15,290 nucleotides of DNA from Chrysochromulina parva (GCA_002887195.1 PJAB01001336.1:1-15290), one strand, 5' to 3'; counted from the first letter of the stretch, positions 7,174 to 15,197 are shown. The notes: generated from the sequence alone by a model not told the origin. Program-made: numbers and translations.

Positions 7174-8559
7174 TCAGTGTTGGTGTGTCATCGCGAGGTG
7201 GGCCGAGCCGCCGAAGCTGCCCTTGTGCGCCACCAGGATCGGGCCAGGCTGAGTGGCGAGCTGTGCCGTCTTGTTGGACTGGGCGACGAATTGTGCGTTC
7301 TTCGCCAGCGAGACAGCATAGAAGTTCCAGAAGGTGCCCGAGACGGGGGCCTTGGGCTCGCCGGGCTGCGAGCCGATGGCGTCGGGGTCGCCGCATGTCT
7401 TATCGTACTCGTGGCAGGTCGAGCCATCCGGCAGTGTCTCAGTGCACCCGTCGGACTCGCCCGGCGTCTTCAGATAGAAGAGAGCGTCCACCAAATTAGG
7501 CAGCAGATTGTTGGACGAGGGCGTCTTGCCGAGGCCTGCGCCGCGCACGTTGCACCAGCTGGCACAGCTGGAGCGCTCGTCCGTGATGCCGTTGCGCGAC
7601 GTGTCGATGATGTAGTGCGGGTCCCAGTATGGGATCGCCCGCTTGATCTCCTTCGTGAGAGCCTGAATGTAGTTGTATTCATTGTTCCCACTCGAGAACT
7701 GTGGAAGGAGAGCGCACGGGTCTTCGCAACAAACGCCACCGGTGGAACCGCAGTAGTTGTGCATCGAGTCGTCGAATGCCGACGCCGGGCACGGCACGCC
7801 CAACGGCTGGAAGTTGCCCATATTCGTCGCAAGGCCGCGCACCTTTGCCGTAACTTGGAGAGTGCTAAAGAGGGTTGCATACGCTTGCGCATTCGCCTCC
7901 CAGCCGAGCCAGCCGCCGTGCGCGGCGTCAATGTAGATGGAAGCCTTGGGGGCGGCGGCCGCGAGCGCGTCGACCGCCATCGGGATACCCTTTGTGTACG
8001 ATGCCTCGGTGGCCGAGGTGGCGCACTTTGGGTTGCCCTTGTTTGTCGCGAGGTTGGGGATCGACGAGGGCTCGAGAACGAAGGCCATCGGCACCTTGTC
8101 GGCGTACTTGGCGACGACGGCGGCGATCGGATCGAGAAAGTCGTTCTTGTATTGGCTCAGCCCCGTGCTGCAGTCGCCCTCCGCGAGGTAGTCGCACGAG
8201 CCGTCTGGTTTCGTAGCGCAGCAGAACTCGCCGAGCGAGTTGTCGGCGTCGCAGTCTCGGTTGGGCAGATTGTATACGACGAAGACCACCAGCGGTGGCG
8301 GCGACTGGCTGGCTGCCCCCTTTAGGATGGGCTCCGTCGTGTTGATGATACTCTTTTTCGTGATCCAGTGCGCCGTGCTTGTTTGACGCATCTTGCCCAG
8401 ATTTGCGAGCGTGGCGGGGTCCGTCACGCCTGCCGTCGCATCGTCCACGTTCTTCTGGAAGTATGGGTCAACGTAAAATCTGTTGGTCGCAAAGACGTTA
8501 ATGCCAGTCGACTGCGCCGCCACCAGGGCCGTGGGGACGAGGAGGAGGTTGCACCGCAT
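7174..8559 (-). CDS. Secreted glycoside hydrolase family 6 protein (cellulase-like), general-acid Asp replaced
   Basis: The 461-residue product starts at the ATG at 8559 with a short signal peptide (about residues 1-16). GH6 motifs appear in family order: VVYNLPNRDC (94-103), VLEPSSIPNL (161-170), DAAHGGWLGW (211-220), GLATN (242-246), IIDTSRNG (317-324), SWCNVRG (334-340) and GESDG (367-371). GH6 enzymes hydrolyse beta-1,4-glucan with inversion. Compared with Trichoderma Cel6A, Tyr 96, Asp 102, Asp 211 and Asp 370 match Y169, D175, D263 and D401, and the two disulfide pairs can form. However, Ser 165 (codon 8067-8065) sits where the general acid D221 is expected, and two Asp of the DLPD motif are Asn. 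The protein may be inactive, carbohydrate-binding, or use another acid. No carbohydrate-binding module is present. The frame stays open to 9090, but that extension is poly-Gly antisense to the neighbour's polyproline and is not part of the gene. Confidence 0.9.
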   Translation of the reverse strand: MRCNLLLVPTALVAAQSTGINVFATNRFYVDPYFQKNVDDATAGVTDPATLANLGKMRQTSTAHWITKKSIINTTEPILKGAASQSPPPLVVFVVYNLPNRDCDADNSLGEFCCATKPDGSCDYLAEGDCSTGLSQYKNDFLDPIAAVVAKYADKVPMAFVLEPSSIPNLATNKGNPKCATSATEASYTKGIPMAVDALAAAAPKASIYIDAAHGGWLGWEANAQAYATLFSTLQVTAKVRGLATNMGNFQPLGVPCPASAFDDSMHNYCGSTGGVCCEDPCALLPQFSSGNNEYNYIQALTKEIKRAIPYWDPHYIIDTSRNGITDERSSCASWCNVRGAGLGKTPSSNNLLPNLVDALFYLKTPGESDGCTETLPDGSTCHEYDKTCGDPDAIGSQPGEPKAPVSGTFWNFYAVSLAKNAQFVAQSNKTAQLATQPGPILVAHKGSFGGSAHLAMTHQH

Positions 8560-8779
8560 GTGAAGATAGGCTTCGGGAACTCCGCGGCCGCTGCGAGCTT
8601 TCTTCCATAGAACTTGCCGCTTTAGGAAATTGAGACAACCCATGAACCCCGGCAGTGTTCGAGAACCAGTTTTGAAGGGGAAATTAAAGTACGTAACGTC
8701 ATTAATTAACGGTTCCGTCGAAATGCGATCTCTCGCCCGCGCACTTTCGCGACCAACTTTTCTCCGCGGTTCAGTCGCG
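8560..8779. promoter_or_regulatory. Shared divergent promoter region of the GH6 and HPP/EF-hand genes
   Basis: The two start codons face away from each other, 220 bp apart. The spacer has an AT-rich island (about 8680-8710) with TACGTA at 8690-8695, ACGTCA (a CRE-like half site) at 8696-8701 and TTAATTAA at 8702-8709. These could serve either gene. No TATA box is certain. The plus-strand frame is open through this island, so if the upstream ATG at 8642 or 8723 is used, part of it is coding. Confidence 0.45.
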
Positions 8780-10222
8780 ATGCGATTGTTGTTATGCATC
8801 TGCATCTTCGCGCCCATCGTCTGCCAGGAGCTCTCTCCGCCGCCGTCGCCACCGCCACCCACGCCTCCCCCGCCTGCGCCACCGCCGCCTGCGCCACCGC
8901 CGCCTGCGCCACCGCCGCCTGCGCCACCGCCGCCCGTGCCTCCTCCGCCCTTTCCTCCCCCCCCTGTGCCGCCGCCCTCACTACCGCCGCCCTCGTGGCT
9001 CAGTGAGTCCGTCGAGGGCCTCGGTTCATTCGGCTTGCTCGCCGTCGGCGTCGTCCTCGTCTTGGGCATCGGCGTCGTGACCAGACGCATGACGACGAAG
9101 AAGATGGAGCAGATGGAGCCCGCAGCTGATGATGACTATGTAGCGATGGAGTCGCAGGCATCGACTGCGTCGCCTGACTATCAGAAGTATCTCATGCTCT
9201 TTTACAAGTGGAGCGACCTCACCATCGTCGATGCGTGCATTGCAGGAGGCGCGGTGGTTGCAACAGGCCTCATCTTGCATGGGGCGGATCTCATTTTGGG
9301 AAACGGCGTTGCGGTCAACAGTCCCTTCCCGCTGTTCAACGGCTCAATGCTGACAATGGCGATCGTGTTCTTCATCAACCCCTCCCCGCCGCCTTACAAG
9401 GTCTTCCTGCAGTGCACCTTGGGCTCATGGGCGTTCGGCATGCTGCTCCGCTACCTGATGCTTGAGAGCGTGAGCGTGACGATCATCGTCACTGGGATGC
9501 TCCTCATCTACTTCAAATGGGCCAAGGCCATGTTCCCGCCCACCCTCGGCGTGGCGATCTTCCTGATCACAGACCACACCCTGGTGCCGCCCGTCGGGGA
9601 AGGCCCCGTCAAGTTCATGCTCTATGCCCTTCACTGGCTGGTCACGCCTTGGTTGGCCGGCTCGTTCTGCTTTTACATGGTGGCGATCCAGGTCTCGAAG
9701 CTGCGCGCGCACGTCCATACCAAGCTGTCGCTCCTCAAATTTGCGGCCGCGTTTGCAGCTAAGACCGATGCTGAGTTGGTCGACGCCTTCAACGAGATCG
9801 ACGCCGATGGCAACGGCGCCCTCGATGCCAGGGAGCTGATACAGGCGTGGCAGAAGGCGACAGGCGAAGTGCTGACCGTGGAGCAGGCGAAGGAGAAAAT
9901 CGACGAAGCGGACAAGAACAAGAACGGCACGCTCGACCAGACTGAATTCATCGCGATGATCCGCAAGCGACATGACCAAGGGAACCTCCGCTCCTTCGCC
10001 GACCAGTTCTCCGATGCAAAGTTGCTCGAGGTTTTTCAGCACTACGACGACGACGGCAACAACGAGATGGATACAGATGAGCTCGTTGTCGCGTGGAAAA
10101 AGGCCACCGACAAGAGGATCAGCGCCGCGCAGGCAGAGGAGCTCATCAAACAAGGGGCTGTCAACGGCACCTCCACGATCACCAAGGAAGAGTTCGTCCA
10201 GCTCGTGCGCGCGCACGGCTGA
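8780..10222 (+). CDS. HPP-like multi-pass membrane protein with polyproline ectodomain and C-terminal EF-hands
   Basis: From the ATG at 8780 the product has 480 residues. Residues 1-15 form a clean signal peptide, which is why this start is preferred over in-frame ATGs at 8642 and 8723. Residues 19-72 are polyproline with Ala, Val and Ser. A hydrophobic helix at about 81-100 ends in a basic stop-transfer stretch. Residues 147-305 contain several membrane segments with an NPSPPP stretch (200-205), and FPP (252-254) followed by a hydrophobic helix, resembling the HPP family, some plant members of which are linked to plastid nitrite transport. The C-terminal domain has EF-hand loops at 341-352 and 378-389 with canonical ligands, one at 423-434 with Asn at the usual Gly, and a degenerate fourth around 458-470. 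Ca2+ control of a channel or transporter is inferred. The EF-hand call is firm; HPP membership is moderate. Confidence 0.85.
   Translation: MRLLLCICIFAPIVCQELSPPPSPPPPTPPPPAPPPPAPPPPAPPPPAPPPPVPPPPFPPPPVPPPSLPPPSWLSESVEGLGSFGLLAVGVVLVLGIGVVTRRMTTKKMEQMEPAADDDYVAMESQASTASPDYQKYLMLFYKWSDLTIVDACIAGGAVVATGLILHGADLILGNGVAVNSPFPLFNGSMLTMAIVFFINPSPPPYKVFLQCTLGSWAFGMLLRYLMLESVSVTIIVTGMLLIYFKWAKAMFPPTLGVAIFLITDHTLVPPVGEGPVKFMLYALHWLVTPWLAGSFCFYMVAIQVSKLRAHVHTKLSLLKFAAAFAAKTDAELVDAFNEIDADGNGALDARELIQAWQKATGEVLTVEQAKEKIDEADKNKNGTLDQTEFIAMIRKRHDQGNLRSFADQFSDAKLLEVFQHYDDDGNNEMDTDELVVAWKKATDKRISAAQAEELIKQGAVNGTSTITKEEFVQLVRAHG
8876..8935 (+). repeat. 15-bp minisatellite encoding polyproline
   Basis: Four 15-bp units GCGCCACCGCCGCCT (the last with one change) encode Ala-Pro-Pro-Pro-Pro in the membrane protein. 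Looser copies on both sides extend the polyproline tract. The minus strand reads it as Gly-rich sequence, which lengthens the apparent GH6 frame without meaning. Confidence 0.9.
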
Positions 10223-10724
10223 AAACATGCTCGTTCTGTACACCTATTGCAGTGATATTGCAGGGGCCAAAGTTGCTTTAGCAGTCGAGAGAGCAGGGCA
10301 GAGGCGAGAAACTAAGGCTCATACAATGTTACGGTTCAGAATGTTCGTGGTTCCATACTGTTATTTGCGAGAGTGACACGACGCGGCCGACCGGACGTGC
10401 CTATAAGGACACATACAACAGCAGGTCACAGCCGCGCATGTACCCCAAAGAATCCATTTTTCATACTTAGGGTCGCTAATGGTTGTGCTGTAAAGCGCCG
10501 CGCCGCATCCCAAATAACCAACCTTATCAGGCGGCGCTGTGGGACACACAACGCCCCTGGAACCAGCAGCGATCACTGGGGCTTGCCCCAAATCCCTCCT
10601 CCACACCCATCATGCCTTCAACAACCCTTGGGCGCCATATGCCCGTCGCACGCAGCCACATCAGCAGATGCCTCCACTCCCTTGATCGATCATGCCTCGA
10701 GTATGCCGGTCATGCTGATGCCGC
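10223..10724. other. Convergent intergenic spacer
   Basis: The HPP/EF-hand gene and the GH16 gene end facing each other across 502 bp. This should hold both 3' untranslated regions. I see no gene, strong repeat or RNA structure. The open plus-strand frame from about 10373 lacks family features and runs into antisense of the GH16 gene. Confidence 0.5.
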
Positions 10725-12737
10725 TCAGCGGCCGTAGGCGACGTACTCGGCGTCGGCGGCTGGCGGCGCCCGGTAAGCGCCCACCTGGGCACGCGGCCAC
10801 GGCGTCTCCAAGAGCGTCCCCTGTTTTGCGCGGCGCTGCAGAAGGCCGACAGCAAGCAGACTGGCAGCGGCCACACCGACGATGAGAAGGAACGAGCCCA
10901 TCGAGGTGGCAGAGGGCTCGGCGGCGGGGGCGAAGTCAAGGAAGCCCCGTCGCTGCTGCTGCGGCGGCAACGGCTGCGTGTAGAGGGCGTTGAGAGCGTA
11001 CGCGGAGAAGCTCGCCTGCCCACCGCGTGCCATTTGGGCGGCGGCGGCCTCCTGCCTCGCGCGCTCGTCCGCCATCATCTGAGCTTGCTGCGCCATCATG
11101 GCCGTGGCCATCGCCACCTTGGTGGGGTGCTGAGCCTGCACCGGCGCCTGGGAAGTGCGCGAGGTGGTGACGCCCGGGTATGAGGCTATGCTCGCCGCGC
11201 GCTCCGCGACGTGCTGAGGTAGGCCCTTGGCCGCCCGCTCTGAGCGGATCGCATGCGCCTTCGCATGGAGGTCGGCCATCTTCGCATGCGACTTGGGCGG
11301 ATACTTCTCGGGGCACGTGTCGTAGCCGAGGGGCGAGACGGGCTCGCCGTACAGCTCGTGGTTCTTCTCGATGTACACCTTGGTCGGGAAGTCGGGCGGG
11401 TTGCACCCGATGTTCTCCTCCGCCTGCCACACGCGCACATAGTCGACGAAGAACCTGGCGGGCCAATGTTTGCCGTCGATGGCGCCTGGGCCGCCGTTCC
11501 AGGTGCCGATGGCCGTGTTCATCACGATCGACATGGGCTCCTCTGGGATCATGCGCGGTGGCGTGCGCCAGCAATCCTTCTTGCTGCTGCGCGTGCTGCA
11601 GACCGAGTACTCTCCGAAAGCCTCTGCCGCCATCGCCCACACAAAGGCGCCGTCATACCACCACGAGATATGTCCGTTGGGTCCGGGCTTCCATTCCATT
11701 CGGTAGGTCCAGTAGCGCGTGTCGAGGTCGTTGAGGTGGATGAAGCCACCCGAGAGCGCGTCGGGGCAGCCCGTGGGGCAATCGGCACCCCACGGCGGGC
11801 CGTACCAGCCGTTATTGGGGAAGCCGCCGCTCGCAAGGTTTGGCACCGGTGCACCGAAGGTCAGGCCCTTGTACCACTCCGCGCTACCGTCGTTATTCTT
11901 GGCGGGGAAGCCGCCTGGCTGGCCGTACGGCTTGAAGAAGGGCGGGATGCCCGGCGAGAGCTGCAGCGATCCCACGACGTACGCATCCTGGCCCGTGTTG
12001 CTGACCGCGCCCTCGAGCACATCAAGCTCGGTGGCACCGCGACCCTGGAAAGGATTGAGCCCTTCCGTCTCGAGGTCGCGGTCGTCGCACGCGCTGATGC
12101 GCTGCGGGGGCTCCGTGGGCGGCAGCCGCAGGTCTCCGTCGCACTCGCTGTACGACCATGGCCACAGGCCGGTGTTCGAGTTCTGGTAGACGGCGCGGCC
12201 GAGGTTGCCAAAGAGCCACAGCGCAGGCCAGTAGCCCCCACCCCGCGGCTGGCGCGCACGGAACTCGACGACGCCACCGGTGAAGCAGAACTTGTTCCAC
12301 GACTGGAGCATCGCCGAACGGGACGGCATGTAGATGCCCTTCTCGCCAGTCGGCGACTCACCCGTAAACGCCTCATTTTCCGTCAAAATCTGGAGTGCGG
12401 ATACCGGCTTGAACTGAAGCGTCGCATTTGTGGGATCGCCAATGTCCGTGACGACCGATGCTTGCTGCGGCAGGTAGTAGGCAGCGCCCTGGTTGGACGT
12501 GTCGCCAATGTTGAGCGCCGTCCACTTCGTGTCATGCCCATTGGCAAAGTTGCGGCCCTGTTCCTCAAACTCGTCGGAAAAGATCAGCTTCATCGCGGTC
12601 TTCTGCGAGTCGACGAAACTGTTGGCCTCCGCGGGGGTCTTCGGGTCGCACCAGCAGCAAGCAGTACCCTTTGCTTGCGCGGTGGCGGGTTGCGCTGCCA
12701 TGCCCACAGCCACAAGGGTCGCACCGAGCCGCGCCAT
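10725..12737 (-). CDS. KRE6/SKN1-like beta-glucan synthesis protein (GH16 family)
   Basis: The 670-residue product begins at an ATG with a signal peptide (about 1-22). A GH16-type domain spans about residues 50-440. Typical KRE6/SKN1 blocks are the GIYMPSR and FTGGVVEFRARQP region (134-164), YWPALWLFGNLGRA (169-182), the catalytic-type motif ELDVLE (237-242, two Glu and one Asp in the ExDxxE spacing), RMIPEEPMSIVMNTAIG (395-411) and a closing FFVDYVRVWQ (429-438). In yeast, Kre6 and Skn1 are needed for beta-1,6-glucan synthesis, and relatives in algae are linked to storage or wall beta-glucan. A Cys-containing stretch, an Ala/Gln/Met-rich region likely to form coiled coil (about 540-572), and one transmembrane helix (613-633) with a short tail follow. 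This makes it a type I protein, whereas yeast Kre6 is anchored N-terminally. Acceptors and product are unknown. Confidence 0.9.
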   Translation of the reverse strand: MARLGATLVAVGMAAQPATAQAKGTACCWCDPKTPAEANSFVDSQKTAMKLIFSDEFEEQGRNFANGHDTKWTALNIGDTSNQGAAYYLPQQASVVTDIGDPTNATLQFKPVSALQILTENEAFTGESPTGEKGIYMPSRSAMLQSWNKFCFTGGVVEFRARQPRGGGYWPALWLFGNLGRAVYQNSNTGLWPWSYSECDGDLRLPPTEPPQRISACDDRDLETEGLNPFQGRGATELDVLEGAVSNTGQDAYVVGSLQLSPGIPPFFKPYGQPGGFPAKNNDGSAEWYKGLTFGAPVPNLASGGFPNNGWYGPPWGADCPTGCPDALSGGFIHLNDLDTRYWTYRMEWKPGPNGHISWWYDGAFVWAMAAEAFGEYSVCSTRSSKKDCWRTPPRMIPEEPMSIVMNTAIGTWNGGPGAIDGKHWPARFFVDYVRVWQAEENIGCNPPDFPTKVYIEKNHELYGEPVSPLGYDTCPEKYPPKSHAKMADLHAKAHAIRSERAAKGLPQHVAERAASIASYPGVTTSRTSQAPVQAQHPTKVAMATAMMAQQAQMMADERARQEAAAAQMARGGQASFSAYALNALYTQPLPPQQQRRGFLDFAPAAEPSATSMGSFLLIVGVAAASLLAVGLLQRRAKQGTLLETPWPRAQVGAYRAPPAADAEYVAYGR

Positions 12738-13120
12738 CGATCTCCCTGCGAGGGCCGCGCGCTTTTCGGGATGCGCGAGAAAGACCTCGCATGCGAGATT
12801 GTCGGAAAAGATTCCTCACTCTTCAGGATGCTGATTTGGGATCCCGACGCAAAGCTGAACAAACCTCATGAAATCACCACTCGATCAAATCATGCACGGT
12901 GCGCGGAACGAAACAAAATACTGCTCTTCTGTGCGGATAAAGAATATATAAAGAGGTATGAGGCCGCGTACCGCGCGGTACGTGGCCTCATATCTCTTTT
13001 TTTAGAGACTACCTCTTTTTTAGAGACCACATTCACACCCTACGTTGTGGTTATGGGAAATCGCGTGCAGAAGTCGCGGTCGATCACGCGAGACCCTCAC
13101 ACAAGTCGCGACACCGATCG
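12738..13120. promoter_or_regulatory. Divergent promoter region of the GH16 and lipid-kinase genes
   Basis: The start codons of the two genes point away from each other across 383 bp. A good TATA box, TATATAAA at 12945-12952, stands 168 bp before the kinase ATG on the plus strand. A transcript starting about 30 bp after it would begin inside the adjoining palindrome. No comparable box is seen for the GH16 gene. Confidence 0.5.
12950..13027. repeat. 50-bp near-perfect palindrome followed by two T-rich direct repeats
   Basis: Bases 12950-12999 form an inverted repeat with no spacer, centred between 12974 and 12975, with only two mismatched pairs, both of which would be G-U in RNA. The core is GCGTACCGCGCGGTACG. 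Right after it come two direct repeats, CTC-T7-AGAGAC (12994-13009) and CTC-T6-AGAGAC (13013-13027). The left end overlaps the TATA box. A transcript would form a 25-bp hairpin followed by a T run. Confidence 0.85.
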
Positions 13121-14896
13121 ATGTGCACTTCACTTTCAACGCGATGCCCCTGCGTCGCGCTCCTGCTCCTCCCGGCGCTTGTAGAGTCCTTCCACTTCCA
13201 CTTGCCTGCGCGGCCGCAGCTCCGCTCGCACGCGCGTAATTACGCGCCCGCTCTATGCGTTCCCGTGGTGAATCTCGAGCCCTCCTGGGCCGGTCTTGTT
13301 CGTAGGCCGATCCTGTTGCTCCTCGATATGTCAGGCGTGAACCTGAAGCTCGCATGGCAGGGCGCTTTGCTGGTTCTGACGCTGACACTCGTTGCGCGCA
13401 TCACTTTCGGCATCCGTCGGCGAGGAGCAAAATCCCCAGTCCAAGCAGCTGAAGCAGAAGCAGCGTCGAGTACTGCATCCTGGTATGACGCCGGCGAGCG
13501 GCTCCGCGTAGAACGCTTCCCGAGCGCTCGACCGCGCGGGCCGGCGTCGGCGCTACTCGAGAAGGGCAAAGTGGTCGTGCTCGAGCGCGAACGCACGCAA
13601 GCGGAGCTCCGCCGGCTGCTCAAGCGCCGCGCGCTCATGGCCGAAGGCGCCGAGGTCATTCGCCGGCGCGCTGATGTGGCCGAGGGCTCAAAGCGAGCGC
13701 GTAAGCGTGCCGTCGACGAGGAGACACTCATCGTCGCAGTCTCAATGCAGCAGCAGTCCAGCAGCAGCGTCGAGGCGGCCGGAGCAGCCATCACGACGGC
13801 CACGGAGGGTGCGCCTCGTCGCATCCACGTCGTCGTCAACCCGTTTGGCGGCGGCGGCATCGGGAAGGCGACGCTGGAGAGCGTGCTGCCCATCTTCGAG
13901 CGTGCGGGGGTCGAGGTGACCGTCCTGGAGACGCAGTACGCAGGGCATGCCGGCGAGCTAGCGCGCACGACGCCGCTCCTCGATGCGTTCGTTGGCATCG
14001 GCGGCGACGGCACAGCGCATGAAATTGCCAATGGGCTGCTGCGGCGTGCGGGCGCCGAGCGCGTGCCCATGGGCATGATCCCAGCAGGCTCGGGCAACAC
14101 GTGGGCGTACGATCTCGGGCTCGAGAGCGCCTCGGCCGCCGCCGAAGCCATCGTGCGAGGTGCGACCTCGAGGGTGGACGTGATGGCAGTCCAGGCGGCC
14201 GCGCCCTCGGACGAGACACCCTCGGACGCGCCTTCGGGCGCGAGCACGCAAGGGCCGAGTGCGAGCGTGAGCGAGTACGCGATCAACATCTGCGGCTTTG
14301 GCATGCCCGCGGCGGTGCTCGAGCAAGCGAATGCGCTGCGCTGGCTCGGCTCGGCGCAATACGAGCTTGCAGGGCTCGTGCTCATCGCCACCGGAAAGAC
14401 GCGCTACGGTGCTCGGCTTGAGATTGCGGCGGAGGACGGCACGGTGCTCACGCGCGAACTCGACGAGTGCAGCTTCGTGCAGGCCCAGATCAACATGCAC
14501 ATGGGCAAGCGCGTGTGCTTCGCGCCCGGAGCGTCCATGACAGACGGGCTCCTCGACCTCGTGATCGTCAGCCGCAGCGGCGGTCTGGACATCCTGCATG
14601 CAAATGCCCGCGCGCGCGGCGCTTCGCACCTCAAGTTGCCCTTCGTGGAGACGATCCGCTGCCGCTCCTACGTCCTCACGCCGCACCCGACGAGCGGCGA
14701 CGGGGGCTCCAGCATTGCGCTCAACCTCGACGGCGAGCTCGCGGGTGCGGCACCCTTTCGCGTGGAGTGCCTGCCAGGCGCGCTCGAAGTCTTCAGCGGC
14801 ACCCTGCGCACCGAGCCCAATGACACCTCTGACCAGTTTGAGCCGCAGCTTGTCATGTCGCTCGTCAGGGCGTTGGATCCGTCTGCAGTCGATTGA
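13121..14896 (+). CDS. Diacylglycerol/sphingosine-type lipid kinase, possibly plastid-targeted
   Basis: The 591-residue product contains the DAGK/sphingosine-kinase catalytic fold at about 232-565. Visible motifs are VVVNPFGGGGIGKA (237-250), the nucleotide-binding GIGGDGTAHEIANGL (292-306), MIPAGSGNTWAYDLGL (319-334), SMTDGLLDLVIV (472-483) and LDGEL (536-540). These enzymes phosphorylate a lipid hydroxyl (diacylglycerol, sphingoid base or ceramide) with ATP; the substrate cannot be told from the sequence. A low-complexity Ser/Ala/Pro insert lies at 359-384. The N-terminus reads as a signal peptide (1-23) with Phe just after the likely cleavage site, then a basic, Ser/Ala-containing stretch with few acidic residues to about 50. 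That resembles the bipartite plastid presequence of algae with red secondary plastids. A hydrophobic helix (79-98) and a long Arg/Glu-rich, probably helical segment (147-198) precede the kinase domain. The ATG at 13121 is preferred because it supplies the signal peptide. Confidence 0.88.
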   Translation: MCTSLSTRCPCVALLLLPALVESFHFHLPARPQLRSHARNYAPALCVPVVNLEPSWAGLVRRPILLLLDMSGVNLKLAWQGALLVLTLTLVARITFGIRRRGAKSPVQAAEAEAASSTASWYDAGERLRVERFPSARPRGPASALLEKGKVVVLERERTQAELRRLLKRRALMAEGAEVIRRRADVAEGSKRARKRAVDEETLIVAVSMQQQSSSSVEAAGAAITTATEGAPRRIHVVVNPFGGGGIGKATLESVLPIFERAGVEVTVLETQYAGHAGELARTTPLLDAFVGIGGDGTAHEIANGLLRRAGAERVPMGMIPAGSGNTWAYDLGLESASAAAEAIVRGATSRVDVMAVQAAAPSDETPSDAPSGASTQGPSASVSEYAINICGFGMPAAVLEQANALRWLGSAQYELAGLVLIATGKTRYGARLEIAAEDGTVLTRELDECSFVQAQINMHMGKRVCFAPGASMTDGLLDLVIVSRSGGLDILHANARARGASHLKLPFVETIRCRSYVLTPHPTSGDGGSSIALNLDGELAGAAPFRVECLPGALEVFSGTLRTEPNDTSDQFEPQLVMSLVRALDPSAVD

Positions 14897-15197
14897 CGTG
14901 CGGGGCGGGGCCTTTACCTTAATCTTGAAAGATGATCATGCTTGTGCGTGACTGTAATCTAGGTACGTTGTTGCGAGCTCCAAGCATGGCGGTCAGCTAT
15001 GGCCGCGGCATATGCGAGTCAAACCACAAACCAAAAAGTCTTTGAGAGCATCCCCGGGCGGTCGCGGCGGGGGCGGGGCGAGAGCGATGCACCGATGGGC
15101 CGGGGTGCGCGGTGGTGCTGGTGGACGTGCGGGTGGAGGTAGTGTGGAGGGTGAGCTCCATTGCTTGGCAAAAAACGAACCCGTCGCGTGTTGCTGA
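14897..15197. other. Spacer downstream of the lipid kinase
   Basis: This is the likely 3' untranslated region and intergenic DNA. It contains a G-rich plus-strand stretch at 15058-15150 but no gene, RNA gene or clear signal. Confidence 0.5.

Noticed and set aside
7000..8325. Plus-strand open frame opposite the GH6 gene
   Set aside because: No recognisable motif or family feature; the minus strand carries all GH6 motifs in order.
8560..9090. N-terminal extension of the GH6 frame with poly-Gly
   Set aside because: It is antisense to the polyproline tract of the divergent gene, and the ATG at 8559 begins a good signal peptide.
9425..10243. Minus-strand open frame opposite the EF-hand gene
   Set aside because: Antisense shadow of EF-hand and membrane-domain coding sequence.
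12950..13003. Bacterial intrinsic terminator (hairpin plus T run)
   Set aside because: It has that shape, but the gene content is eukaryotic and it lies between two divergent start codons, not after a gene.
11253..13184. Long plus-strand open frame (643 codons) opposite the GH16 gene
   Set aside because: It is the antisense of a clear KRE6/SKN1-like gene, shows no domain, and exists because GC-rich coding DNA rarely gives stops on the opposite strand.
13240..14391. Minus-strand open frame opposite the lipid kinase
   Set aside because: Antisense shadow; the plus strand has the kinase motifs.
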